Positions 42,319 to 50,400 of a stretch of 64,000 nt of DNA are shown piece by piece. The stretch is from Streptomyces sp. NBC_00377 (GTDB lineage Bacteria > Actinomycetota > Actinomycetes > Streptomycetales > Streptomycetaceae). Position numbers and translations under genes: made by a program. The notes under the pieces are model-generated. The model saw only the letters and a program-made list of their open reading frames with translations, did no database searches and was not told the origin of the DNA. Within the stretch, counting starts at the first letter, position 1, and every line of letters starts with the position of its first letter. Where the stretch lies: positions 3,844,001 through 3,908,000 of the forward strand of contig NZ_CP107958.1 in assembly GCF_036075115.1 (NCBI RefSeq). The letters are read 5' to 3'.

Positions 42319-43390
42319 GACGTCAACGCACGGCGCGGGCACGTTCGAGGCGCTCTCGCTCGTCCCCAAGGCCGAGGCGCGGCAGTCCATGAAGGACTTC
42401 AAGTCCGATCAGGAGGTGCGCTGGTGCCCGGGCTGCGGTGACTACGCGATCCTGGCGGCCGTCCAGGGCTTCATGCCGGAGCTGGGGCTGGCCAAGGAGA
42501 ACATCGTCTTCGTGTCGGGCATCGGCTGCTCGTCGCGTTTCCCGTACTACATGAACACGTACGGCATGCACTCCATCCACGGGCGGGCGCCGGCCATCGC
42601 GACGGGGCTGGCCGCCTCCCGCCGGGACCTGAGCGTGTGGGTGGTCACGGGCGACGGCGACGCGCTGTCCATCGGCGGCAACCATCTGATCCACGCGCTG
42701 CGGCGGAACGTCAACCTGAAGATCCTGCTGTTCAACAACCGGATCTACGGGCTCACCAAGGGGCAGTACTCGCCCACCTCCGAGGTCGGCAAGATCACCA
42801 AGTCGACGCCGATGGGCTCGCTGGACGCGCCCTTCAACCCGGTGTCGCTCGCCATCGGCGCGGAGGCGTCGTTCGTGGCCCGGACCGTCGACTCCGACCG
42901 CAAACACCTGACGGAGGTGCTGCGCCAGGCCGCCGCCCACCCGGGCACCGCGCTGGTCGAGATCTACCAGAACTGCAACATCTACAACGACGGCGCCTTC
43001 GAGGTGCTGAAGGATCGGCAGCAGGCCGAGGAGGCGGTGATCCGGCTGGAGCACGGGCAGCCGATCCGGTTCGGCGCCGACCGCGCGCGAGGCGTGGTGC
43101 GCGACCCGGCCACCGGTGATCTGCGGGTCGTCACGGTGACCCCGGAGAACGAGGCGGACATCCTGGTCCACGACGCGCACGCCGCGTCCCCGACCACCGC
43201 GTTCGCCCTGTCCCGGCTGGCCGACCCGGACACCCTGCACCACACGCCGATCGGCGTGCTGCGCTCGGTCGAGCGGCAGGTCTACGACACGCAGCTCGCG
43301 GACCAGCTGGACACGGCGATCGAGCAGCACGGCAAGGGTGACCTGGCGGCGCTGCTGGCGGGCGGCGACACCTGGACGGTCGTCGGCTGA
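42311..43390 (+). CDS. korB: 2-oxoacid:ferredoxin oxidoreductase beta, KGOR-type
   Basis: This 359-aa thiamine-diphosphate-binding subunit has TPP-binding VTGDGDALSIGGNHLIHAL and NNRIYGLTKGQYSPTS. The cysteines in RWCPGCGDYAIL, GIGCSSR and YQNCNIY bind the single [4Fe-4S] cluster. With the alpha subunit it forms an alpha2beta2 enzyme. The stop is followed by a 24-base duplicated tract and a convergent terminator at 43473-43501. Confidence 0.93.
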   Translation: MSETSTHGAGTFEALSLVPKAEARQSMKDFKSDQEVRWCPGCGDYAILAAVQGFMPELGLAKENIVFVSGIGCSSRFPYYMNTYGMHSIHGRAPAIATGLAASRRDLSVWVVTGDGDALSIGGNHLIHALRRNVNLKILLFNNRIYGLTKGQYSPTSEVGKITKSTPMGSLDAPFNPVSLAIGAEASFVARTVDSDRKHLTEVLRQAAAHPGTALVEIYQNCNIYNDGAFEVLKDRQQAEEAVIRLEHGQPIRFGADRARGVVRDPATGDLRVVTVTPENEADILVHDAHAASPTTAFALSRLADPDTLHHTPIGVLRSVERQVYDTQLADQLDTAIEQHGKGDLAALLAGGDTWTVVG

Positions 43391-43472
43391 CCCACGCGGA
43401 CGTCCGGACCGTCGTCGGCTGACCCACGCGGACGGCCGTCCGGCCGTCGGCCGGGACGCGGTGCGGTGCCAC

Positions 43473-43501
43473 GAGGCCCGGGAGCGGGGTTCCCGGGCCT
43501 C
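43473..43501. terminator. Convergent terminator hairpin
   Basis: GAGGCCCGGGA (43473-43483) pairs perfectly with TCCCGGGCCTC (43491-43501). It sits between the rightward korB and the leftward HxlR gene, adjoining the latter's stop. Confidence 0.8.
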
Positions 43502-44047
43502 TCAGTGTGTCCGGCGGGCCTCGTCGTAGGCGTGGCGGGCCTTCTCGACGTCCGGCATACGCGTGTGCGTCCACCGGGCCAGCGCGCGGACCTGCTCGGC
43601 CGCCTCGCGGCCGAGGCCGGTCAGGGAGTAGTCGACGCGGGGCGGGATGACCGGCTTGGCGTCGCGGTGCACCAGGCCGTCGCGTTCGAGGTTCTGGAGG
43701 GTCTGGGTGAGCATCTTCTCGCTGACCGGCCGGCCGGTCCCGCTGGTCCCACCGACCGCCCGGCGCAGTTCGCTGAACCGGTACGAGCGGTCGAGCAGCT
43801 CGATCAGCACCAGGACACCCCACCGGCTGGTGACGTGCTCGAGGACGAGCCGATGGGGGCACATGCCTTGCGGCCCGGCCTCGGAGACGGCTCGGGCCTC
43901 CGCCTCGACCTGGATCCCGGCGGCGGAGACAGACTCGGGCCGATCCTCAGGCTCGGGTCCGGATCTGGCTGGGGCTGGGGCTGGGGAAGAGCCTGGACTG
44001 CTCTCCCGTCGGCCTGAGTCGCCCCTCGCCTGGACACTTACTTTCAT
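43502..44047 (-). CDS. HxlR-family winged-helix regulator
   Basis: This 181-aa protein carries the HxlR domain at about residues 62-165 (CPHRLVLEHVTSRWGVLVLIELL...FSELRRAV...VSEKMLTQTLQNLERDGLV). The N-terminal ~55 residues are low complexity, longer than usual; a start near the CPHRL region is possible but lacks support. It is divergent from an NAD(P)H-dependent reductase, a common pairing in which HxlR proteins respond to electrophiles or quinones. Confidence 0.87.
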   Translation of the reverse strand: MKVSVQARGDSGRRESSPGSSPAPAPARSGPEPEDRPESVSAAGIQVEAEARAVSEAGPQGMCPHRLVLEHVTSRWGVLVLIELLDRSYRFSELRRAVGGTSGTGRPVSEKMLTQTLQNLERDGLVHRDAKPVIPPRVDYSLTGLGREAAEQVRALARWTHTRMPDVEKARHAYDEARRTH

Positions 44048-44142
44048 GTCGGTACCTTACTTCAAGGTGGGTACTTTCGTGAAGTTAGCGCTTCCTCTAA
44101 GGTCGGTGACAGACCCGCAACCCCCCAAGGAGTTTCTGAGCC
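44048..44142. promoter_or_regulatory. Divergent promoter region with GTAC-type HxlR operator candidate
   Basis: GTACC and GGTAC stand as an inverted pair around TTACTTCAAGGTG (about 44051-44073), followed by ACTTTCGTGAAGT, another dyad. These lie midway between the HxlR and reductase starts and are the probable autoregulatory site. Confidence 0.45.
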
Positions 44143-44997
44143 ATGAGCATCGTCGTCACCGGAGCCACCGGACACCTCGGCCGCCACGTCGTGGAGCAGT
44201 TGCTGGAGAAGGTTCCGGCGGAGCAGATCACGGCCGTCGTACGCGACGAGGCCAAGGGCGCGGACTTCGCGGCCCGCGGAGTGAAGCTCGCCGTCGCCGA
44301 CTACAACGTCCCCGAGACCTTCGGCAGCCTCTTCGCCTCGGGCGACAAGGTGCTGCTGATCTCGGGCAACGAGTTCGACAAGGGCCGCCCGGCCCAGCAC
44401 CAGGTCGTGATCGACGCCGCGAAGGCGGCCGGGGTCGCGCTCCTCGCGTACACCAGCGCGCCGGGCACCCTGAGTGCGGCGCTGGCGGACGACCACCGCG
44501 CCACCGAGACGGCGCTGCTCGCCTCCGGCGTGCCTTACGCACTCCTGCGCAACGGCTGGTACCACGAGAACTACACCGAGAACCTCGCACCGGTGCTGGA
44601 GCACAACGCCGTCGTGGCGGCCGCCGGTGAGGGCCGGGTCTCCTCCGCCTCCCGCGCCGACTACGCGGCCGCCGCCGTCGCCGTACTGACCGGCGAGGGA
44701 CACGAGAACCAGACGTACGAGCTGGGCGGCGACGAGGCGTGGAGCTTCGCCGAGTACGCGGCCGAGCTGAGCGCGCAGACCGGCAAGGAGATCGCCTACA
44801 ACGCCGTTCCCGGCGAGGTGCTCGTCGGCATCCTGACCGGAGCCGGGCTCCCCGAGGCGTTCGCCACGATCCTGGCCGGCGTGGACGCGTCGATCGAGAA
44901 GGGCGAACTGGTCGTCACCGGCGGCGACCTGTCCCGGCTCGCGGGCCGCCCGACCACTCCGCTCGCCGACGCGATCAAGGCCGCGCTCAAGGGCTGA
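44143..44997 (+). CDS. NmrA-like SDR, NAD(P)H:quinone oxidoreductase (QorB-like)
   Basis: This 284-aa Rossmann protein has nucleotide-binding GATGHLGRHVVEQLL at the N-terminus. ISGNEF and GWYHENYTENL motifs are typical of the QorB/YtfG group that reduces quinones with NADPH. ATG 44143 follows AAGGAG. It is under probable control of the divergent HxlR protein; a strong terminator follows at 45050. Confidence 0.88.
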   Translation: MSIVVTGATGHLGRHVVEQLLEKVPAEQITAVVRDEAKGADFAARGVKLAVADYNVPETFGSLFASGDKVLLISGNEFDKGRPAQHQVVIDAAKAAGVALLAYTSAPGTLSAALADDHRATETALLASGVPYALLRNGWYHENYTENLAPVLEHNAVVAAAGEGRVSSASRADYAAAAVAVLTGEGHENQTYELGGDEAWSFAEYAAELSAQTGKEIAYNAVPGEVLVGILTGAGLPEAFATILAGVDASIEKGELVVTGGDLSRLAGRPTTPLADAIKAALKG

Positions 44998-45049
44998 GGC
45001 TCTCCGCCAACCCGGCGTCACGCGCCTGGCGGGCCCCGCCGTCAACCCC

Positions 45050-45101
45050 CACCCCTGCCTGTCATGACCGTATAGCGATACGGACATGACAGGCAGGGGT
45101 G
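45050..45101. terminator. Very long hairpin after the reductase gene
   Basis: CACCCCTGCCTGTCATG at 45050-45066 pairs with its complement at 45085-45101. After one A/A mismatch, CCGTAT/ATACGG (45068-45073 with 45078-45083) continue the stem around AGCG, about 23 pairs in all. It is probably the reductase terminator. Confidence 0.75.
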
Positions 45102-45150
45102 TCCGGCGTTACCTTCGTCCACGCATGGCTGACGTGAGAAGGAGGTGCCC

Positions 45151-46224
45151 GTGGCCGGGACGTCGAGGAGTGAGGGCCGGACAGGCCTGCTGAACGGCCT
45201 CGCGGCGTACGGAATGTGGGGGCTCGTGCCCCTCTTCTGGCCCCTGCTCAAGCCGGCCGGGGCGACCGAGATCCTCGCCCACCGCATGGTGTGGTCCCTG
45301 GCCTTCGTCGCCGCCGCGCTGCTCGTCGTGCGGCGCTGGGCGTGGGCCGGCGAGCTGCTGCGGCAGCCTCGCCGGCTGGGGCTCGTCGTGATCGCCGCGG
45401 CCGTCATCACCGTGAACTGGGGCGTCTACATCTGGGCCGTGAACAGCGGCCACGTCGTCGAGGCGTCCCTCGGGTACTTCATCAACCCACTGGTCACCAT
45501 CGCCATGGGCGTGCTGATCCTCAAGGAACGGCTGCGGCCCGTGCAGTGGGCGGCGGTCGGCGTCGGCTTCACCGCGGTGCTGGTCCTGACCATCGGCTAC
45601 GGCCGCCCGCCGTGGATCTCCCTCACCCTCGCCTTCTCCTTCGCCACCTACGGGCTGGTGAAGAAGAAGGTCAACCTCGGCGGGGTCGAGTCGCTGGCCG
45701 CCGAGACCGCCGTCCAGTTCCTGCCCGCACTGGCCTACCTGCTGTGGCTCTCCGCGCACGGCGACCTCACCTTCGCGACCGAGGGCACCGGACACGCGGC
45801 CCTGCTCGCCTCCACCGGCATCGTCACCGCCCTCCCCCTCGTCTGCTTCGGCGCGGCGGCGATCCGCGTTCCCCTGTCCACGCTGGGCCTCCTCCAGTAC
45901 CTGGCGCCGGTCTTCCAGTTCCTCCTCGGCGTCCTCTACTTCGGTGAGGACATGCCTCCCGCCCGCTGGGCCGGGTTCGCGCTGGTGTGGCTGGCGCTGG
46001 TGCTGCTCACCGGGGACGCGCTGCGCACCTCGCGCCGGACGGCCCGGGCGCTCGGCCCCGGGAGCGCCCGGACGGCCGGGCTCAGTGGGACGGCAGGGGT
46101 CACCGCGGTGACCGGCGCCTCCGCCGCCGTCGCCGTCTCCGCCACCACCGGCGCCTCCACCGTCTCCACCCCGTCCACGCCCTCCGCTCCGGAGGCGGGG
46201 GCCGCTCCCCTCGCCAAGCCGTAG
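45151..46224 (+). CDS. rarD: RarD-like EamA-family transporter
   Basis: This 357-aa protein has ten membrane helices and the RarD signatures AAYGMWGLVPLFWPLLK, NWGVYIWAVNSGHVVEASLGYFINPL and LLQYLAPVFQFLLGVLYFGE. A disordered Ala/Thr/Ser tail of about 65 residues follows the last helix. GTG 45151 is spaced correctly from AAGGAGG at 45139-45145; GTG 45145 overlaps it. The substrate of RarD proteins is uncertain. Confidence 0.9.
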   Translation: MAGTSRSEGRTGLLNGLAAYGMWGLVPLFWPLLKPAGATEILAHRMVWSLAFVAAALLVVRRWAWAGELLRQPRRLGLVVIAAAVITVNWGVYIWAVNSGHVVEASLGYFINPLVTIAMGVLILKERLRPVQWAAVGVGFTAVLVLTIGYGRPPWISLTLAFSFATYGLVKKKVNLGGVESLAAETAVQFLPALAYLLWLSAHGDLTFATEGTGHAALLASTGIVTALPLVCFGAAAIRVPLSTLGLLQYLAPVFQFLLGVLYFGEDMPPARWAGFALVWLALVLLTGDALRTSRRTARALGPGSARTAGLSGTAGVTAVTGASAAVAVSATTGASTVSTPSTPSAPEAGAAPLAKP

Positions 46225-46291
46225 GCCCCGCTCACGACGGACGAGGGCATGCGGGAGGCCGAGGCGGTGCGAGGCTGCTAGAAGTGACGGC

Positions 46292-46777
46292 ATGACCGAG
46301 ACATCTGGAGTACCCGAGGCACGGCCCGCGCCCGTGCACTGGAAGCTCGTAGTCGACTCTGCCGACCCGCACGCACAGGCCGATTTCTGGGCCGGCGCGC
46401 TGCACTACGAGGTCGAGGACAACAGTGCGCTCATCGAGCGGCTGCTGGGGCTCGGCGCACTGCCGGGGGCCGCGACGGTCGAGTTCCACGGCCGCCCGGC
46501 CTTCCGCGACCTGATCGCCGTCCGCCACCCCGACGACCCCTACGACCCCGACAGCGGGACCGGTCTCGGGCGGCGGCTGCTGTTCCAGCGGGTACCGGAG
46601 GCCAAGACGGTGAAGAACCGGCTCCATCTCGATCTGCACCCCGGGGCGGAGCTGCGCGCCACGGAGGTGGAGCGTTTGACGGCCCTGGGGGCGAGCGTGC
46701 TGCGGGAGGTCAAGGAGCCGTCCGGGCAGTGGGTGGTCATGGCGGACCCGGAGAGCAACGAGTTCTGCGTGCACTGA
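46292..46777 (+). CDS. VOC (glyoxalase/bleomycin-resistance fold) protein
   Basis: This 161-aa protein has the two beta-alpha-beta-beta-beta modules of the vicinal-oxygen-chelate fold (WKLVVDSADPHAQADFWAGAL, NRLHLDLHP, and terminal VVMADPESNEFCVH). Many actinobacterial members of this glyoxalase-like subfamily have no known substrate. It is followed at once by a terminator. Confidence 0.82.
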   Translation: MTETSGVPEARPAPVHWKLVVDSADPHAQADFWAGALHYEVEDNSALIERLLGLGALPGAATVEFHGRPAFRDLIAVRHPDDPYDPDSGTGLGRRLLFQRVPEAKTVKNRLHLDLHPGAELRATEVERLTALGASVLREVKEPSGQWVVMADPESNEFCVH

Positions 46778-46782
46778 GAGAG

Positions 46783-46820
46783 GGGGCCTCGTGAGCCTTC
46801 ATGAAGCCTCACGAGGCCCC
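46783..46820 (+). terminator. Terminator hairpin after the VOC gene
   Basis: GGGGCCTCGTGAG (46783-46795) pairs with CTCACGAGGCCCC (46808-46820); inside, CTTC/GAAG adds four pairs after a C/C mismatch. It lies 6 bases from the stop codon. Confidence 0.85.
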
Positions 46821-46850
46821 TAGGTCTTTCAGACGCCCATCACCCCAGAT

Positions 46851-46970
46851 GCGCTTACGTAGGGCTTAGTGGGGCTCAATACAGGTACATGACGCTTGAT
46901 GCGACTCCATGCGGCTCAATGCCAGTCAATGTGACTCAATGGCGCTACGTGCGGCTTGATGGGGGTTCGG
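46851..46970. repeat. Degenerate 10-bp tandem repeat array
   Basis: Twelve consecutive decamers align in register: GCGCTTACGT, AGGGCTTAGT, GGGGCTCAAT, ACAGGTACAT, GACGCTTGAT, GCGACTCCAT, GCGGCTCAAT, GCCAGTCAAT, GTGACTCAAT, GGCGCTACGT, GCGGCTTGAT, GGGGGTTCGG. Position 6 is T in all, and position 10 is T in all but the last. The consensus is about GCGGCTCAAT. The two preceding decamers (46831-46850) also end in AT. It fills the gap upstream of the secreted aminopeptidase gene. Confidence 0.7.
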
Positions 46971-47121
46971 TATGTGAACCTGCTGTCCGGATAGCGCTCT
47001 TGACGGCGTGTTGACCCCGGCTTCACCATCCAGGCACCCCATTCACTGTGGACTACCTGTAGGCGTCCAAGGTGCTCGACGGTCGCCCACGGGTGTCCCG
47101 CTGGAATTCGGAGCCCCCACC

Positions 47122-48075
47122 ATGAAGCTCCCCCTTTCCGGGCGCGCGACGGCAACCGCCGTGGTCGCGGCCATCACCCTGCTCGCCACCGGGTCCATAG
47201 CCGGGGCGGCGCCCGCCCCCGGGTCCGGGACGCTCGCCGCCGCTCCCGACGTCCCCGTGGCCAACGTCAAGGCCCACCTGGCCCAACTCCAGTCCATCGC
47301 CACCGCCAACGGCGGCAACCGGGCACACGGCCGTACCGGCTACAAGGCCTCGCTCGACTACGTGAAGGCCAAGCTGGACGCCGCCGGGTACACCACCACC
47401 ATCCAGCAGTTCACCTCCTCCGGCCGCACCGGCTACAACCTCGTCGCCGACTGGCCCGGCGGCGACACCAACCAGGTCCTGATGTCCGGGTCCCATCTGG
47501 ACTCCGTGACGGCCGGGGCCGGGATCAACGACAACGGCTCCGGCTCGGCGGCCGTCCTGGAGACGGCACTGGCCGTGGCCAGAGCCGGCTACCACCCGAC
47601 CAAGCACCTGCGGTTCGGCTGGTGGGGCGCGGAGGAGCTGGGCATGGTCGGGTCCCGGTACTACGTCAACAACCTCTCCTCGGCGAACCGGGCCCGCATC
47701 AGCGGCTACCTGAACTTCGACATGATCGGCTCGCCGAACCCCGGCTACTTCGTCTACGACGACGACCCGGCCATCGAGAAGACCTTCAAGGACTACTTCG
47801 CCGGCATCGGCGTCCCCACGGAGATCGAGACCGAGGGCGACGGCCGCTCCGACCACGCCCCCTTCAAGAACGCGGGCGTTCCGGTGGGCGGCCTGTTCAG
47901 CGGCGCCGACTACATCAAGACGGCGGCGCAGGCGGCGAAGTGGGGCGGTACGGCCGGACGGGCCTTCGACCGCTGCTACCACTCCTCCTGCGACACCACG
48001 GCCAACATCGACGACACGGCCCTGGACCGCAACGCGGACGCGCTCGCGTACGCGGTCTGGGCACTGTCCTCCTGA
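47122..48075 (+). CDS. Secreted M28 zinc aminopeptidase, S. griseus (SGAP)-type
   Basis: This 317-aa precursor has a signal peptide (basic MKLPLSGRATATAV then a hydrophobic core, ending near AGAAPA) and a mature start resembling APDVPVANVKAHL. Zinc ligands of the SGAP fold are visible in GSHLDSVTAG, GINDNGSG, WWGAEELG, NFDMIGSPN and GRSDHAPF. A C-terminal disulphide pair (DRCYHSSCDT) is kept. It releases N-terminal, mainly hydrophobic, residues from peptides outside the cell. A decamer repeat array lies upstream and a 13-bp repeat straddles its stop. Confidence 0.93.
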   Translation: MKLPLSGRATATAVVAAITLLATGSIAGAAPAPGSGTLAAAPDVPVANVKAHLAQLQSIATANGGNRAHGRTGYKASLDYVKAKLDAAGYTTTIQQFTSSGRTGYNLVADWPGGDTNQVLMSGSHLDSVTAGAGINDNGSGSAAVLETALAVARAGYHPTKHLRFGWWGAEELGMVGSRYYVNNLSSANRARISGYLNFDMIGSPNPGYFVYDDDPAIEKTFKDYFAGIGVPTEIETEGDGRSDHAPFKNAGVPVGGLFSGADYIKTAAQAAKWGGTAGRAFDRCYHSSCDTTANIDDTALDRNADALAYAVWALSS

Positions 48076-48119
48076 GCTGCCCTCCTGAGCAGCCCTGCTG
48101 AGCTGTCCTCCCGAGCGGA
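48068..48119. repeat. Four tandem 13-bp repeats across the aminopeptidase stop
   Basis: CCTCCTGAGCTGC (48068), CCTCCTGAGCAGC (48081), CCTGCTGAGCTGT (48094) and CCTCCCGAGCGGA (48107) follow without gaps. The first contains the TGA stop at 48073-48075. Confidence 0.7.
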
Positions 48120-48131
48120 TCGGCCGGGCCG

Positions 48132-49640
48132 TTACGCGCCTGCCTTACGGGCGCGTTCGGCCAGCCGGAGCATGCGCGCGCGGGCGGACTCCAACTCCTC
48201 GACGTCGTCGGCTGCCGGACCGTCCTCGGTGGTGAGCTCGGTCCACAGTCCGAGGAGTTCGGTCCCGAGGTTCAGTCCCTGGAACGGGTCGCGTACGGCA
48301 CGCCAGGCCGCCGCCGCGCTCTGGATGTCGCCGTACGCGGCCTCCGCGTCCCGGGTCCGGCGGTGGATGCGGGCCAGGTCGAGGGAGACGTGGAAGGAAC
48401 GCAGCGGATCCCCTGCCAAGTAGGCGATGTACGCGGTGAGTTCACGTAGCCGGAGCACCTCCGGGTGCTCCGGTCCCAGCGTCCCGGACGCCTCCAGTAC
48501 GGTCCGCTCCGCGAGCTCGGCCGCGGCGTCCGTCCGGCCCGCCCGCACGGCCTCGTTGACCCGCGCGATCGGCTCCGCGAGGAGAGCGCGGGCGCCGCCC
48601 TCGCCGTGCAGGGTGCGGGGGTCGTCCCCGAGCACCGCCTCGGCTACGGCGTCGAAGCCACGGGCGGGGGTGGGCTTGAAGCCGGGGTCCGGGTCGAAGG
48701 CCGAGTCGGAGATGAGGCCTTCGGGGAGGAGGGGAGTGAGCGCGGGACCCGTCACGGGAACGGGACCCTGGCTGGGTGCGGAGGCAGGGGCCGGAAGCGG
48801 GAGTGGAAGAGGGATGGGAACCGAGGCGGAGATCGGAGCCGGGGTGTCCACCGGTCCAGGGGCGGAGGTCGGACTCGGAACGGGCGGGTCCACCGCGACA
48901 GAGGTCGGGATCGGGGTCGGGGTCGGGGTGTACGTCGGGGCTGAGGCCGGGGCCGGGGCGTGGGTTGTGTCCGTGTTCGGCTGCTCGTCCATCGTCGGTG
49001 GCGGGCCGAACACGCCCGTCGGTGCGGTGACCGTGCCCGGGGCCGGGGTGCCTCCCGCGCGGACGGGCGCCCGACCCGGTTCCCGCTCCGTTTCCTGCTC
49101 CCTTTCCGGCTGGGACACCGCGCGCAACGTGAAGGTCGGGGCGGACTCCCCCACCGGCTCGGGCACCTGTCGCAGGAGATGCGTGGCCTTGTCGCGTCCC
49201 TCCTGCGCGGTCTGTCCGTCGACGAAGGGCGCACGCGGGCCGGTTGCCGTGCCCCGGTCGACCGGTACGGGCGCGCCGGCGGGCGCCGGCCTGTCGGTCG
49301 GCACGGCGGCGGACACGGGTTCGGCGGACGGCACGGGCGTCCGCAAGGGGTCCGCCGTGAAGTGGCTGGAACCGTCCGGGTCGACGCGCAGGGCGACGAC
49401 GTAGCCGATGCGTTCGTCGTGGATCACGGCGCGAACGGGGTGACCGGTGGCGAGGGCGATGCGGTGCAGGTGGCTCAGGACGGCGCGCTGGATCTCCTCG
49501 CCGTCGTGCGCCACGACCGGCACACCGCCTATCGTCGCCGTCCCACCCTCGCGGACGTGGACATCGAGCGGTGCCGTCACGGCGGCCGTGCGGCCGGCGT
49601 GCTTCTGTTCCCGCTTCTTCTCGCGGCTGAGTCGAGACAT
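48132..49640 (-). CDS. Pro-rich protein with C-terminal TPR-like domain
   Basis: This 502-aa protein has three parts. Residues 1-~110 are a folded domain of unknown type (DVHVREGGTATIGGVPVVAHDGEEI...YVVALRVDPDGS). Residues ~115-330 form a disordered Pro/Ala/Thr linker. Residues ~335-502 form a helical repeat region with a TPR-like signature (ASGTLGPEHPEVLRLRELTAYIAYLAGD). ATG 49640 begins a basic MSRLSREKKREQKHAGR; the longer frame to 50417 overlaps the divergent gene and is rejected. No secretion signal. Function unknown; divergent from a P-loop-like protein across a palindrome. Confidence 0.75.
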   Translation of the reverse strand: MSRLSREKKREQKHAGRTAAVTAPLDVHVREGGTATIGGVPVVAHDGEEIQRAVLSHLHRIALATGHPVRAVIHDERIGYVVALRVDPDGSSHFTADPLRTPVPSAEPVSAAVPTDRPAPAGAPVPVDRGTATGPRAPFVDGQTAQEGRDKATHLLRQVPEPVGESAPTFTLRAVSQPEREQETEREPGRAPVRAGGTPAPGTVTAPTGVFGPPPTMDEQPNTDTTHAPAPASAPTYTPTPTPIPTSVAVDPPVPSPTSAPGPVDTPAPISASVPIPLPLPLPAPASAPSQGPVPVTGPALTPLLPEGLISDSAFDPDPGFKPTPARGFDAVAEAVLGDDPRTLHGEGGARALLAEPIARVNEAVRAGRTDAAAELAERTVLEASGTLGPEHPEVLRLRELTAYIAYLAGDPLRSFHVSLDLARIHRRTRDAEAAYGDIQSAAAAWRAVRDPFQGLNLGTELLGLWTELTTEDGPAADDVEELESARARMLRLAERARKAGA

Positions 49641-49688
49641 CGGTTCCTCACTCGGATGCGCCGTCACGATCCGGTCGTCCAGATACGC

Positions 49689-49704
49689 GTACGTGTACAC
49701 GTAC
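49689..49704. promoter_or_regulatory. Perfect 16-bp palindrome between divergent genes
   Basis: GTACGTGTACACGTAC is a perfect palindrome 49 bases upstream of the TPR-like gene's start and 153 before the 49857 gene. Shape and position suit an operator for a dimeric regulator; which regulator is unknown. Confidence 0.5.
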
Positions 49705-49856
49705 TGTTGAGTCTCTCCGAGCGCTCCCGGTCCGCACGTCACCGCGACGTCACAGCCTCGTTCCAGGAACTCACGCCCCGCTTCCGGGGCGGCTCCCGGA
49801 CCACCAGGATCAGGGGCGTCCCGGAGGGACGGCGACGACGGGGAGGAACGCGGGTC

Positions 49857-50363
49857 ATGCGGACGACGGACGGGCAGCGGGGGCCGGAGATCTGGATCCG
49901 CGGGCCGGTGGCCGCACCCGATCCGGTGCCGGTGCCGCACGCCTCCACCGCCGCGCCCCGGCACTTCTCCTGGGTCGCCACGCACGGCGGGGCCGGCGGC
50001 TCCACCCTCGCCGCGGTCTACGGCGGTCACGACTGCGGGCGCGGGTGGCCCGGCGCCGGCGATCCGCCGTCCGTACTGCTGGTGGCCCGTACGCATGCGG
50101 CGGGGCTGGAGTCCGTCCTGCGGGCCCTCGACGTCTTCCGGCGCGGGGAAGCCCCGCACGGGCTCGACCTGGACGCCGTGGTCCTCGTCGCGGACGCTCC
50201 GGGGCGGCTGCCACGGCCGCTCGTCCAGCGGGTCCGGGTGATCGAATCGGTCATCGACGTGTACCGCGTCCCGTGGGTGACGGACTGGCGCCTGGGCGAC
50301 CTGGGAGGGAAGCCGCCCCGCGGGACGGAGCCCCTTGCCCGGCTCACCGGAGTCCGCTGCTGA
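49857..50363 (+). CDS. P-loop-like protein with degenerate Walker A (DUF6668-like)
   Basis: This 168-aa protein has WVATHGGAGGST at residues 39-50, which resembles the start of a ParA/MinD nucleotide-binding fold but has Gly where the invariant Walker A lysine should be. Strands VLLVARTHAAG and VVLVADAPGRLP follow in the order of a Rossmann-like core. It resembles the actinobacterial DUF6668 family, though this is from memory of the pattern. It is divergent from the TPR-like gene and precedes the amidase by 37 bases. ATP binding is doubtful. Confidence 0.65.
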   Translation: MRTTDGQRGPEIWIRGPVAAPDPVPVPHASTAAPRHFSWVATHGGAGGSTLAAVYGGHDCGRGWPGAGDPPSVLLVARTHAAGLESVLRALDVFRRGEAPHGLDLDAVVLVADAPGRLPRPLVQRVRVIESVIDVYRVPWVTDWRLGDLGGKPPRGTEPLARLTGVRC

Positions 50364-50400
50364 GAAGGTCCGGGGCGACGGGAGTGGAGGGCGGTGCGGG

